NCBI RefSeq assembly: GCF_003148665.1
Contig: NZ_QGGQ01000009.1
Coordinates: 145,470 to 209,469 of the forward strand
Direction of reading: 5' to 3'
DNA: 64,000 nucleotides
DNA from: Maribacter polysiphoniae
GTDB taxonomy: Bacteria; Bacteroidota; Bacteroidia; Flavobacteriales; Flavobacteriaceae
Made by a program: the position numbers and the translations under genes. Shown here piece by piece: positions 27,901 through 36,661 of this stretch. Numbering within the stretch: position 1 is the stretch's first letter; every line of letters begins with the position of its first letter. The notes beneath the pieces were generated by a model. It was not told the origin of the DNA and searched no databases. It saw only the letters and a list, made by a program, of their open reading frames with translations.

Positions 27901-28114
27901 AAAGAGTTTGATTTTGGGATATACCCTACCGGAATCATCAAATAACTTTTTTAGCAAGATACGGATCTATGCACAAGCCAAGAACCTCTTGACCTTGACT
28001 GATTATACAGGTTATGATCCCGAAATATCCGGTGGAATATTAGACACTGGGGTTGACAGAGGTGCTTACCCACAAGCTAGAACAATCTTACTCGGTTTGG
28101 ATCTTAAATTTTAA
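24968..28114 (+). CDS. SusC-like TonB-dependent glycan importer
   Basis: 1048 residues. Signal peptide (SKILFLTLFLITSFTFG), then a carboxypeptidase-regulatory-like domain (about 22-95, VSGTVSDSGNMPIPGVNVIV), then a TonB box region with EEVVVIGYGTQK. The plug domain has the SusC hallmarks IDGVPQSLDDLNSINSADI and LKDAASTAIYGVKGGNGVI, followed by a 22-strand outer-membrane barrel ending in an aromatic-rich terminal strand (LGLDLKF). With SusD it imports oligosaccharides, here probably laminarin fragments given the GH16, GH30 and GH149-like neighbours. susD follows after 18 bases. Confidence 0.96.
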   Translation: MKSKILFLTLFLITSFTFGQTTNVSGTVSDSGNMPIPGVNVIVKNTTKGTATDFDGIFTLNDVPINSTLVFSYLGFQSQEIVVTQSNQNFNVIMNEDTEALEEVVVIGYGTQKVTKVSGAISTVKSESIERLKPLRVEEALQGSASGVSVIQSGSPGSKPTVLVRGIPSFTGTDPVVIIDGVPQSLDDLNSINSADIQSLNILKDAASTAIYGVKGGNGVIVVTTKNGRKNEKAEFSFNTYTGFQSVIKKIGVLNASEYAGMINEGSVTAGGDLIFSDISDLGQGTDWQDEVFEDASVTSYSLSARGGSESIGYFLSTGYLSQGGIVGGNDKSNFNRLNFTANVDVQLTPKLKFILNSSYANIKSQTVAENSFNSIIGNALNFDPTVSVYNTDPNDYATYGYSNLLLSEIFNPVQRLEDTHNESNGDKLYGKFELQYDILDNLKITSRFGYTKWDQVSKSFTPLAYYGPNNVSSDYYADGTVKTQEVDNGDGTTSTIPSFHNSVTESTVSNFSYTFETYASYNFTLNEKHNFDAVLGISRSKSTGYGFGTTRQDVRDNAWEWADISAATGVNTELNTDAYTGYSYQDLERRNVSYFSRINYDYQGKYLASFSARRDGSIAFGDDNKFANFYAGSLGWVVTNENFFNSEAIDFLKIRGSYGTVGNENVDPQYVKITIGGPSYNSTANSNGYTFGTEFVSGATVNSFENPTLSWEEQTQYNIGFDATLFKDISITADYFNKSVDGLLFTDAPPLYAGTSEPVTSNIGSTESKGIDFTVGYSNNGAQDFKFNTSLTFTTSKNEVTETNSDGTAFVSGGSYFNGQSHNITRFEKGYTPGYFYGYKTDGLFQNQAEIDAHATQDGAQPGDIRFVDYNNDGIIDDDDKTKIGDPFPEFTLGWNVGFNYKNFDLSMFTYASVGNDIYRAYERNAQYSNKFRNILDRWTGEGTTNDATTPRYTFADTNSNIRPSDRYVEDGSFIKIKSLILGYTLPESSNNFFSKIRIYAQAKNLLTLTDYTGYDPEISGGILDTGVDRGAYPQARTILLGLDLKF

Positions 28115-28132
28115 CATCGAAATAATATCAGT

Positions 28133-29629
28133 ATGAAAAATATAAAAAACAGTATAAGCCTAATCATCATACTTACAACCTTGGTTGGTTGTTCAGACGT
28201 GGTTGAATTTGACCCGCATGATGAATACGAAGTAACTGAGGTGGACTATCTACAGACACAATCAGATTATGAAACCATGGCCGTCAGTTGCTATACACCC
28301 ACACAATGGCTCAACCAATTGGTGGTTATTGGTGATATCGCATCGGACAATGCCGTGGCCGGTGGTGAAAATGCATCCGATGTTGTTGCCTTACAGCAAA
28401 TAGATGACCATGCCATATTAACCAATAACAGCACCCTTGAGGATTTATGGAAATCAGCTTACGAGGGCGTTAACAGAACCAATTACCTTATCAGCTATAA
28501 AGATGTTAACCTACTAGGCGAAACCGTTGAATTCGATGGAAAGGAAGCACTGTATGGCGAAGTTTATTTCTTAAGGGCCTATTACTATTTCAACTTGGTG
28601 AAAATGTTCGGAGACGTGGTGCTCTTTACCGACCATAAGCTGGGCCTATCGGATTTTGGTACTTTACAAAGGTCCCCCAAGGAGGATGTTTACGCACAAA
28701 TCGAAATAGACCTACTTGACGCTATCAGTGTTTTACCAACAACACAATCGCAACAAGGAAGGATTACGAAATATGCGGCCCAAGCTTTGTTGGGTAAAGT
28801 ATATTTATATCAAGAAAAATTCTCAGAGGCAGCCGCAATGCTAGAGAATGTGGTAAACGGCCCCTTTAGCTTAGTGTCCAATTTTGATGACATCTTTTTA
28901 TTGGAAGGTGAAAACGGACCGGAATCGGTATACGAAGTACAATATTCCAACGGACAACCTTATTACAACTGGAGTGGCCAAACAAGAGGTCAAGGTAATT
29001 ATGCCGTACAACAATGTGGTGTAAGAGGTTTGAACGGAACAGCAGAGATGCCCTACAACTCGGGCTGGAGCACGAATCTGCCAACCCAAGACCTTGCTGC
29101 TGCTTATGAAAATGGGGACCAAAGAAAAAATGCTACGGTTTTCGATGTGGAAGCATATGCCAATGACAATCCTGGTTTAAACGTAACCTATCAGGTGGCA
29201 CCCTATAAAAATACTGATTTGTACAACAAAAAGTATTTACCTCGAAAAGGACAAACAAGCGGACAGGTAGAGTTGAATTACGAAAACAACCACCGCATAA
29301 TTCGCTATTCCGAAGTTTTATTAATGGCTGCAGAAGCCAATTTGAGATCGGCCACACCTAATGTGCCTAAAGCACAAGGTTATTTAGACCAAGTACGCGA
29401 TAGGGCCTTTGGCGATACAGACCATAGGGTTACTGCCACAGTTGATGCGATTTGGAACGAAAGACGTTTGGAGTTGGCTATGGAAGGGGATCGATTTTTT
29501 GATCTAGTAAGAACGGGACAAGCTGCTTCGGTCTTAGGAAGTGGATATAATTCAGCCACCAACGGACTTTTCCCCATTCCACAGAATGAAATTGAAATTT
29601 CCAACCTCACCCAAAACGATGGTTACTAA
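28133..29629 (+). CDS. SusD/RagB-family glycan-binding outer-membrane lipoprotein
   Basis: 498 residues. Lipoprotein signal ending LTTLVGC (Cys20). SusD features are the N-terminal TPR-like helices with YLISYKDVNL and LYGEVYFLRAYYYFNLVKMFGDVVLFT, and the C-terminal block IIRYSEVLLMAAEANLR followed by IWNERRLELAMEGDRFFDLVRTG. It caps the SusC barrel and delivers glycan to it. Mid-protein aromatic residues (for example SNGQPYYNWSG) probably form the ligand platform. It is 18 bases from both susC and the next gene, so certainly one operon. Confidence 0.95.
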   Translation: MKNIKNSISLIIILTTLVGCSDVVEFDPHDEYEVTEVDYLQTQSDYETMAVSCYTPTQWLNQLVVIGDIASDNAVAGGENASDVVALQQIDDHAILTNNSTLEDLWKSAYEGVNRTNYLISYKDVNLLGETVEFDGKEALYGEVYFLRAYYYFNLVKMFGDVVLFTDHKLGLSDFGTLQRSPKEDVYAQIEIDLLDAISVLPTTQSQQGRITKYAAQALLGKVYLYQEKFSEAAAMLENVVNGPFSLVSNFDDIFLLEGENGPESVYEVQYSNGQPYYNWSGQTRGQGNYAVQQCGVRGLNGTAEMPYNSGWSTNLPTQDLAAAYENGDQRKNATVFDVEAYANDNPGLNVTYQVAPYKNTDLYNKKYLPRKGQTSGQVELNYENNHRIIRYSEVLLMAAEANLRSATPNVPKAQGYLDQVRDRAFGDTDHRVTATVDAIWNERRLELAMEGDRFFDLVRTGQAASVLGSGYNSATNGLFPIPQNEIEISNLTQNDGY

Positions 29630-29647
29630 TAACAAAAAGACTTTAAA

Positions 29648-31693
29648 ATGAAAACATTAAAATATATTTTAAGTGCTATTGTCCTTTTGACCACCTTTTG
29701 GGGTTGCGAGGAGGATAACTTTGACAACCTCGATTTTGTTGGATCGGCGGCTGCCCCCACCAATGTTTCTGCATTATTCGGTGTTACCCAAGACAATACG
29801 GGACTCGTAACGATAACCCCGAATGGTGAAGGCGCGGTTTCCTATACCATTTATTATGGCGATGACACCCCAGAGGCCGAGACGGTTTCACAAGGGGAAA
29901 GTACAGCCCATACATATGCCGAAGGTTCTTATACTGTAAAGATTATTGCTTATGGTATCACAGGCAAATCTTCAGAAACCACCTTGCCTTTAGAAGTATC
30001 GTTCAAGGCCCCTGAAAATTTAGAGGTCACCATTGCCAATGATGAAGCGATATCTAAACAAGTGAACGTTACTGCAAATGCCGATTATGCCATTTCCTTT
30101 GATGTCTATTTTGGGGAAGAAGGTAATGACGATCCTGTTTCCGGCAATATAGGTGAAACGGTTTCTTATGTATATGCCGAACCTGGAACCTACACCATAA
30201 GGGTGGTTGCAAAAGGCGGTGCTATTGAAACTACCGATTATACACAGGAATTTGAAGCCGTGGCCATAGTACAACCCATAGCATCGGCCGCTACGCCACC
30301 AACAAGAAGTGAGGATGATGTGATATCCATTTATTCCTCAAAATACACCAACATCCTTGATGTGAATTACAATCCCGATTGGGGACAATCAGGTCAAGGA
30401 AGTGGTTATGCGGAGTTCGACCTGAATGGAGATACCATGTTACAATACATTAACCTGAGCTATCAGGGCATTCAATTTTCAGCAGCAGAGGACCTTACCT
30501 CCATGGAATACTTACATATGGATGTTTGGACAGCAGATGCTGAAACCTTGGAAACCTCGTTGATCAGCTTAACCAATGGTGAAAAACCAGTGGTTTCAGA
30601 ATTGACCACTGATCAATGGACAAGTATCGATATTCCTATGTCCGCTTTTACAGACCAAGGTTTAACCGTGGCCGATATTCATCAACTTAAATTTGTAGGC
30701 ACCCCTTGGGCTGGAGGAACAGTCTTTATCGACAACCTATATTTTTATAGGGCATCGACTGCTCAGATAGATGGGTCACTTCCTATAAATTTTGAATCCG
30801 ACTATTTACTGAGCTCTTTCGACGGAGGCATTATTTCGACAGTCGAAAATCCAGATACTTCTGGAAACCCATCCGCTACGGTTTTGGAATTGGTCAAAGG
30901 TGACGGTCAAACTTGGGCAGGATCTAAAATAACCGTAGAAGATCCATACGATGTATCTGAGAACACTGTAGTTACTATGAAAGTATGGTCTCCTAGGGAA
31001 GGATTGAATGTATTGATGAAATTCGAGGATGATGCTGTTTGGCCCGATACTTCCGCCACAAGTGAAATAACGGCAACCACTACCGTTGCCAATGCTTGGG
31101 AAGAACTATCGTTTACCGTTACAGGAGTTGATTCCAGTCTTGATTATTATAATTTGGTATTGATCATGGATAATGGAACCGTAGGTGATGGTTCAAGTGA
31201 TTATACAATCTATGTTGATGACATTTCAATCGCCTCATTCTTGGATTTTGAAGAAGATTATTCCATGAGTTCTTTTGATGGTGGATCTATGGCTACAGTT
31301 GAAAACCCAGATACCTCTGGCAATTCTTCCGCTACGGTAGCACAGTTGGTCAAAGGTGCTGGTCAAACTTGGGCAGGATCTAAAATAACCGCAGAGGAGC
31401 CTTTCGATATTGAAGAAGGCACCACGATCAAGATCAAGGTATGGTCACCACGGGAAGGATTGAATTTATTGATGAAATTCGAGGATGCTGCTGCTTGGCC
31501 AGACACTTCGGCTACAGATGAAATTACCGTCGCTACCACAGTTGCCAATACTTGGGAAGAACTAACGTATACCATTACAGGTGTTGATTCCAGTCTAGAA
31601 TATTACAATTTGGTATTGATCATGGATAATGGAACAGTTGGTGATGGATCAAGCGATTATACCATCTACGTTGATGATATTTCACAAAACTAA
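29648..31693 (+). CDS. Surface glycan-binding lipoprotein with PKD-like and carbohydrate-binding-like modules
   Basis: 681 residues, lipoprotein Cys20 (LLTTFWGC). Two PKD-like Ig modules (about 35-125 and 125-205) precede a beta-sandwich module (about 215-375) with FSAAEDLTSMEYLHMDVW and WTSIDIPMSAF. Two near-identical C-terminal modules follow (about 381-532 and 533-681), each with WAGSKIT, KVWSPREGLN and YTIYVDDIS. The layout and place after susD fit a surface glycan-binding protein that holds beta-glucan near SusCD. No catalytic motif is visible. Ligand identity is inferred from neighbours. Confidence 0.85.
   Translation: MKTLKYILSAIVLLTTFWGCEEDNFDNLDFVGSAAAPTNVSALFGVTQDNTGLVTITPNGEGAVSYTIYYGDDTPEAETVSQGESTAHTYAEGSYTVKIIAYGITGKSSETTLPLEVSFKAPENLEVTIANDEAISKQVNVTANADYAISFDVYFGEEGNDDPVSGNIGETVSYVYAEPGTYTIRVVAKGGAIETTDYTQEFEAVAIVQPIASAATPPTRSEDDVISIYSSKYTNILDVNYNPDWGQSGQGSGYAEFDLNGDTMLQYINLSYQGIQFSAAEDLTSMEYLHMDVWTADAETLETSLISLTNGEKPVVSELTTDQWTSIDIPMSAFTDQGLTVADIHQLKFVGTPWAGGTVFIDNLYFYRASTAQIDGSLPINFESDYLLSSFDGGIISTVENPDTSGNPSATVLELVKGDGQTWAGSKITVEDPYDVSENTVVTMKVWSPREGLNVLMKFEDDAVWPDTSATSEITATTTVANAWEELSFTVTGVDSSLDYYNLVLIMDNGTVGDGSSDYTIYVDDISIASFLDFEEDYSMSSFDGGSMATVENPDTSGNSSATVAQLVKGAGQTWAGSKITAEEPFDIEEGTTIKIKVWSPREGLNLLMKFEDAAAWPDTSATDEITVATTVANTWEELTYTITGVDSSLEYYNLVLIMDNGTVGDGSSDYTIYVDDISQN
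30788..31692 (+). repeat. Direct repeat of 456 bp encoding the duplicated C-terminal module
   Basis: Copy 1 covers 30788-31243 and copy 2 31244-31692, with a period of exactly 456 bp (152 codons). Several stretches are identical or nearly so at nucleotide level, including third codon positions (around 30906-30932 against 31362-31388, and around 31149-31203 against 31605-31659), which suggests a recent duplication or gene conversion. Confidence 0.9.
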
Positions 31694-31718
31694 TAAGTCT
31701 AAATAATTAAATGAACTT

Positions 31719-33344
31719 ATGAAAAATTCTAAAATATTATTTAAAACCATCTTCTTGGTACTGACGACCCTCTTGGTTTCGTGCGAAGAAAAAGAGTATG
31801 AATTCGGGGACATTATCGCGCCATCGAATTTGGACATCAATTCTGTAATTGTAGGTCAGGATACGGAAAACCCTTATGGGGATGGTTCTGGTGCCGTAAA
31901 TTTTACAGCATCGGCATCGGACGCCCTTACCTATAAATATATTTATAATGGCAAGGAAGAAATGGCACCTACGGGGGAATTGACCATTAACTTCTCAACT
32001 ACAGGGATAAATAATTACAATGTTACCGTACAAGCCTTCGGCAAAGCAGGTGTTAGTACTACGGAAACCATCGAAGTGGAAGTATTAGCCCTTTATTCCG
32101 CTCCCGATGATCTATTGGAAATGCTTTATGGTGACGGAGAAAAGACTTGGAGGGTTAAAGCTGAGTCCGTAGGTCATTTCGGCGTAGGTCCCGCAGACGG
32201 TACCTCACCTGACTGGTGGGCTGCTCCAGCTTATGATAAATCTGGCCTCGGGGCATATGACGACAGAATTACGTTTAAGTCCGATGGTACCGTTACGTAT
32301 ACTACCAATGGAACCATTTACGGTCAGGCCTCTGCTTTGGATGCGGATTACGGAATTTCATGGGAAGCCAATTCAAATAGCGAATATGAAAATTATCCCG
32401 TTGATGAATTTTCGGACACTTGGTCGTTGACTGCTCCCGAGGGTCAAGAAACCTTGAATTTTGATGGCAATGGTTTCCATGGCTTCTATGTGGGTGGCGA
32501 TCATAGCTACGCCATTCTTGAACGTACGGATACTGAAATGACGATAAAAACTATTGGCGCAGATGGCCTTGGTTGGTTTGGTATATTGACTTCCGAAGAG
32601 GAACCTACAGACGAAGAAGCGACCGTTGATGTCACGTATTCCAATTTAATTTGGTCCGATGAGTTCGATACCGATGGGGCACCGGATACTGCCAAATGGA
32701 CCTATGATATTGGAATAGGTTCCAATGGATGGGGCAATAATGAATCCCAATATTACACCAATAGAGCCGATAACGTAACCATATCCGAAGGTACGTTAAA
32801 GATTACGGCCAAAAAGGAAAGTTACGAAGGGTCTGAATATACCTCTGCTAGAATGAAAACCCAAGACTTGTTTGAGTTTACCCATGGTAGGGTCGATGTT
32901 CGAGCAAAATTACCAGCAGGGGGCGGAACATGGCCTGCCCTTTGGATGTTGGGAGCGAATTTTGAAACAGTAAGCTGGCCTGCTTGTGGGGAGATAGATA
33001 TTATGGAGCATGTGGGTAACGACGAAGGTACCGTACATGGTTCCATTCACAATACCTCAAGTTCTGGTGCAACTATAAATACCGGTGAAACAACAGTAAG
33101 CGATGCTACTTCCGAATTTCATGTGTATTCGGTAAACTGGTCAGAAGATGAGATTTCATTCTTAGTAGATGATGAAATTTTCTATACCTACAGCCCAGAC
33201 CCAAAAGATGGGGATACTTGGCCATTTGACGCCGATCAGTTCATTATCATGAATGTTGCCATGGGTGGCAACTTCGGAGGGGCTATAGATACCTCTTTTA
33301 CAGAAGCAACGATGGAGGTTGATTACGTTAGGGTTTATCAATAA
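31719..33344 (+). CDS. GH16 family endo-beta-1,3-glucanase (laminarinase) lipoprotein
   Basis: 541 residues, lipoprotein Cys22 (TLLVSC). Three parts: a PKD-like module (about 35-123), a middle beta-rich domain (about 128-300) and a GH16 domain (about 308-541). GH16 opens with LIWSDEFDTDGAPDTAKWTYD, and its active site is GEIDIMEHVG, with Glu425 as nucleophile, Asp427 as helper and Glu430 as acid/base; the ExDxxE spacing is that of laminarinases. It would cut beta-1,3-glucan at the cell surface. It is the fourth gene of the susC operon and ends before a strong terminator. Confidence 0.94.
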   Translation: MKNSKILFKTIFLVLTTLLVSCEEKEYEFGDIIAPSNLDINSVIVGQDTENPYGDGSGAVNFTASASDALTYKYIYNGKEEMAPTGELTINFSTTGINNYNVTVQAFGKAGVSTTETIEVEVLALYSAPDDLLEMLYGDGEKTWRVKAESVGHFGVGPADGTSPDWWAAPAYDKSGLGAYDDRITFKSDGTVTYTTNGTIYGQASALDADYGISWEANSNSEYENYPVDEFSDTWSLTAPEGQETLNFDGNGFHGFYVGGDHSYAILERTDTEMTIKTIGADGLGWFGILTSEEEPTDEEATVDVTYSNLIWSDEFDTDGAPDTAKWTYDIGIGSNGWGNNESQYYTNRADNVTISEGTLKITAKKESYEGSEYTSARMKTQDLFEFTHGRVDVRAKLPAGGGTWPALWMLGANFETVSWPACGEIDIMEHVGNDEGTVHGSIHNTSSSGATINTGETTVSDATSEFHVYSVNWSEDEISFLVDDEIFYTYSPDPKDGDTWPFDADQFIIMNVAMGGNFGGAIDTSFTEATMEVDYVRVYQ

Positions 33345-33372
33345 TAGTTAGATTGAGTTTTGTTTGAGTTTT

Positions 33373-33406
33373 AAAAAAGGTTAGCGTAATACCTAACCTT
33401 TTTTAT
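33373..33406 (+). terminator. Rho-independent terminator ending the susC-GH16 operon
   Basis: Perfect 12-bp stem, AAAAAAGGTTAG (33373-33384) with CTAACCTTTTTT (33393-33404), an 8-base loop and T-run. Confidence 0.9.
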
Positions 33407-33526
33407 CTTAAACCGTTTCATAATCCATACCCAATCAAACGGAATAAAAACATGGGAATCCGTAACGTCATCCACTGGAATTCCATAGATATGATTTTAC
33501 AGCAATAAATTCCAACCATCAATACA

Positions 33527-35047
33527 ATGAGAAGTTTAAACAGAAGTGGTTTTTTATTCAGCGTAACGGCATTCTTCCTATTGCCACTGTTATTGACAAA
33601 CTGTACACCCAAAAATAAAAAAATCGAGGAAAGCTCCACCGGGAAACCTTCCATCGAAATAAATGGGATTTCGGTCCATACAATGAAAGGTAATATCTAT
33701 ACCACCGCCCATAAGACCGATTTAAAACTTACCAAAACAGGGACGGTATCATTCGGTGACACCGAACAGCCCCTAGAAACTGAAATAGATATTTATGTAA
33801 ATCCGAACAAACAATTTCAATCACTAGTGGGCATAGGCGCAGCCTTGACCGATGCCGCTGCCGAGACTTTTTATAAACTTTCGAAAGATAACCAAGAAAA
33901 ATTCCTGGAAGCCTATTTCGATAAGGACAAAGGCATCGGCTATTCCTTAGGCCGTACCATTATCCATAGCTGTGACTTTTCATCGGGTAGCTATACCTAT
34001 GTTGATGAAGGTGATGCCGAACTAAAAACGTTCAATATAGCCCACGATCGTAAATATCGCTTGCCTTTTACTAAAAAGGCTATCGCCGCTACAGGGGGTA
34101 AATTAACCATGTATGCAAGTCCATGGAGTCCACCCGCATTTATGAAAACCAATAACAACATGTTGCAGGGCGGTAAACTGAAACCGGAATTTTATCAATC
34201 TTGGGCCAATTATTATGTGAAGTTCATCGAGGCATACGAGGCGGAAGGTATTCCTATCTGGGGGTTGACCATCCAAAATGAGCCCATGGCCGTACAGCGA
34301 TGGGAATCATGTATATACACCGCTGAAGAAGAACGCGATTTTCTCAAGAATCACCTGGGACCAACTTTGGAAAAAGCAGGTATGTCAAATAAAAATGTTA
34401 TTGTTTGGGACCACAATAGGGATTTACTCTTTCAAAGGGCAAGTATTATCTTGGACGATCCTGATGCTGCAAAATATGTATGGGGTACCGGTTTTCATTG
34501 GTATGAGGATTGGAAAGACGGTATACCCATGTTTGATCATGTTCAAAGGGTACATGAGGCGTATCCCGATAAAAATCTAATATTCACTGAAGGGTGTAAC
34601 GAAGGCTATGACATTGACCAAATAGATGAACCTAGGCTTGCCGAACGCTACGGAAGGTCTATGATCAATGATTTCAACAATGGCACAGTGGCATGGACCG
34701 ATTGGAACATCCTACTGGATGAAACCGGGGGACCAAACCATGTGGGCAATCTATGTTTCGCACCTGTTCACGGGAATACGAAAACCGGTGAACTTATGTT
34801 CACGAATTCCTATTACTATATTGGTCATTTCTCCAAGTTCATCCGGCCCGGCGCAAAAAGAATCAGTAGTGTTTCCTCCTCAAACAGCTTACTGTCCACC
34901 GCATTCATCAATGAGGACGGCAGCATTGCCATAATTACCATGAATCAGAGTGATAAGACATTGCAATATAGTATAACCATCGCTGAAAACAAGGCAGATA
35001 TCGACCTTCCAGCCCATGGCATTCAGACCATCCTATTATCCGAATAA
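33527..35047 (+). CDS. GH30 family beta-glucanase lipoprotein
   Basis: 506 residues, lipoprotein Cys26 (LLTNC). The TIM barrel has the GH30 acid/base in LTIQNEPMAVQRWESCIYT (Glu252) and the nucleophile in LIFTEGCNEG (Glu355); a C-terminal beta-sandwich follows (about 440-506, ending HGIQTILLSE). The sequence resembles GH30 subfamilies 1 and 3, which include beta-glucosidases and endo-beta-1,6-glucanases. Next to GH16, removal of the beta-1,6 branches of laminarin is the likely job. It starts a second transcription unit after the terminator. Confidence 0.92.
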   Translation: MRSLNRSGFLFSVTAFFLLPLLLTNCTPKNKKIEESSTGKPSIEINGISVHTMKGNIYTTAHKTDLKLTKTGTVSFGDTEQPLETEIDIYVNPNKQFQSLVGIGAALTDAAAETFYKLSKDNQEKFLEAYFDKDKGIGYSLGRTIIHSCDFSSGSYTYVDEGDAELKTFNIAHDRKYRLPFTKKAIAATGGKLTMYASPWSPPAFMKTNNNMLQGGKLKPEFYQSWANYYVKFIEAYEAEGIPIWGLTIQNEPMAVQRWESCIYTAEEERDFLKNHLGPTLEKAGMSNKNVIVWDHNRDLLFQRASIILDDPDAAKYVWGTGFHWYEDWKDGIPMFDHVQRVHEAYPDKNLIFTEGCNEGYDIDQIDEPRLAERYGRSMINDFNNGTVAWTDWNILLDETGGPNHVGNLCFAPVHGNTKTGELMFTNSYYYIGHFSKFIRPGAKRISSVSSSNSLLSTAFINEDGSIAIITMNQSDKTLQYSITIAENKADIDLPAHGIQTILLSE

Positions 35048-35112
35048 AAGACTTAAATTAGAGAAGAAAAGAGATTGTAACCAGAATCAATTAACCACTA
35101 AATACCATAACC

Positions 35113-36654
35113 ATGCAAAAAGCCGATACCGTTGTAAAAATGAATAATACTTATACCATTCTTATAAGTCTCATTGTGGCCTTAGGGGGTTTTTTATTGG
35201 GTTTTGACAGCGCCGTTATCTCGGGTGCTGTAAAGGGAATAACGGTTTATTTTGAGATGACCGAATTGATGTTGGGTTTTGCAGTAGGCTGTGTGGTTTT
35301 TGGTGCAATGGCCGGAAACATCGTGGCAGGCCCTATGGCCGATAAATTCGGCAGAAAAAAAGTACTCATTGTCGTTGCCGCTCTTTTTACCATCTCGGCA
35401 ACATGGTCGGCCATGGCCACTGGCTATACCGAATTCATTATTGCCCGGATCATCGGTGGCATCGGTATTGGAGGTGCCATTTTGATCGCCCCGATTTATA
35501 TTGCTGAAATTGCCCCACCCAAATTAAGGGGCAGTTTGGTATCCTTCAATCAATTGAATATTGTAATTGGGATATCAGTGGCCTATTTCTCCAATTATTT
35601 TTTGGTGAATCTGGAAGGGGAAAGTTGGAAATGGATGTTAGGGGTCGAAGCCATTCCCGCACTTATTTACTTTCTTGCATTATGGACCGTACCCCGTAGT
35701 CCAAGATGGTTGATCCTAAAATTGAACAAAGTGGAATTGGCGCAAAAAACATTACAAAAAATCGGTGGTGATGCCTATGCCGAAGTAACCATTGCCGAAA
35801 TTCAACGGGGCATTGACAAAAAAGAGGAAAAAGGCAAGCTTTCGGATATTTTCAAAAGTAAGTATGCAACCATAATGATCATTGCCTTGGGTATTGCGTT
35901 CTTTCAACAAATAACCGGAATCAATGCCGTATTTTATTATGCGCCAACCATCTTTGAACAAGCAGGTGGCAGTACCGATTCATCCTTTCTGCAGGCTATT
36001 GTAGTCGGACTTACCAATTTGGTTTTTACGTTGGTGGCGATATGGTTGATTGACAGGCTAGGGAGAAAACCCTTATTGTTGATAGGAACAACATTTATGA
36101 CCATCGCGCTTTTAATGGCAGCTATGGCCTTCAATAATGCCACTTACGATTTTAATGAAACCACATTGTCTAAAATCGGGGATCCCGAGATAAAAAATGC
36201 ATTGATTGATTTGGAAGGAAAATCCTTTGACAGTCAGGCTGCACTTTTCGCGGAAATCGAACCTAAATTAAAACAAGAACAGTTCTTGGACTTCAAGCGA
36301 AACCAGATTACCAATTTTATCCAAATCAATGCGACCTTGGTATTAATTGCCATTCTCCTTTATGTGGCCTCATTCGCTATTTCACTTGGCCCTGTTATGT
36401 GGACATTGCTTTCTGAGATATTCCCGAATAAAATAAAGGGCATTGCCATATCCGTTGTTGGCTTTTTCAATTCATTGGTCAGTTTTTCGGTCACCCAGGT
36501 ATTTCCATGGGAACTTTCATCCCTAGGGCCCACAGCCACATTCGGTATTTATGCGCTCTTATCGTTCTGCGCCATCCTCTTTGTGTACAAATTTGTCATA
36601 GAAACCAAAGGGAAAACCCTAGAAGAAGTAGAAGAATTATTAATTAGAAAATAA
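35113..36654 (+). CDS. MFS sugar porter
   Basis: 513 residues with twelve predicted membrane helices. Sugar-porter signatures are visible: DKFGRKK after helix 2, PRSPRWL after helix 6, QQITGINAVFYYAPTIF in helix 7, DRLGRKP between helices 8 and 9, and ETKGKTLEEVE after helix 12. A hydrophilic insertion of about 60 residues (about 340-400) separates helices 9 and 10. It would carry glucose or a short beta-glucan oligosaccharide across the inner membrane with protons. An in-frame ATG nine codons downstream (MNNTYTI) could also be the start. It lies 65 bases after GH30 and 7 before the next hydrolase. Confidence 0.92.
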   Translation: MQKADTVVKMNNTYTILISLIVALGGFLLGFDSAVISGAVKGITVYFEMTELMLGFAVGCVVFGAMAGNIVAGPMADKFGRKKVLIVVAALFTISATWSAMATGYTEFIIARIIGGIGIGGAILIAPIYIAEIAPPKLRGSLVSFNQLNIVIGISVAYFSNYFLVNLEGESWKWMLGVEAIPALIYFLALWTVPRSPRWLILKLNKVELAQKTLQKIGGDAYAEVTIAEIQRGIDKKEEKGKLSDIFKSKYATIMIIALGIAFFQQITGINAVFYYAPTIFEQAGGSTDSSFLQAIVVGLTNLVFTLVAIWLIDRLGRKPLLLIGTTFMTIALLMAAMAFNNATYDFNETTLSKIGDPEIKNALIDLEGKSFDSQAALFAEIEPKLKQEQFLDFKRNQITNFIQINATLVLIAILLYVASFAISLGPVMWTLLSEIFPNKIKGIAISVVGFFNSLVSFSVTQVFPWELSSLGPTATFGIYALLSFCAILFVYKFVIETKGKTLEEVEELLIRK

Positions 36655-36661
36655 ACATAAA

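Noticed and set aside
30788..31692. Repeat considered as CRISPR or mobile element
   Set aside because: It is an in-frame protein module duplication without spacers or transposase.
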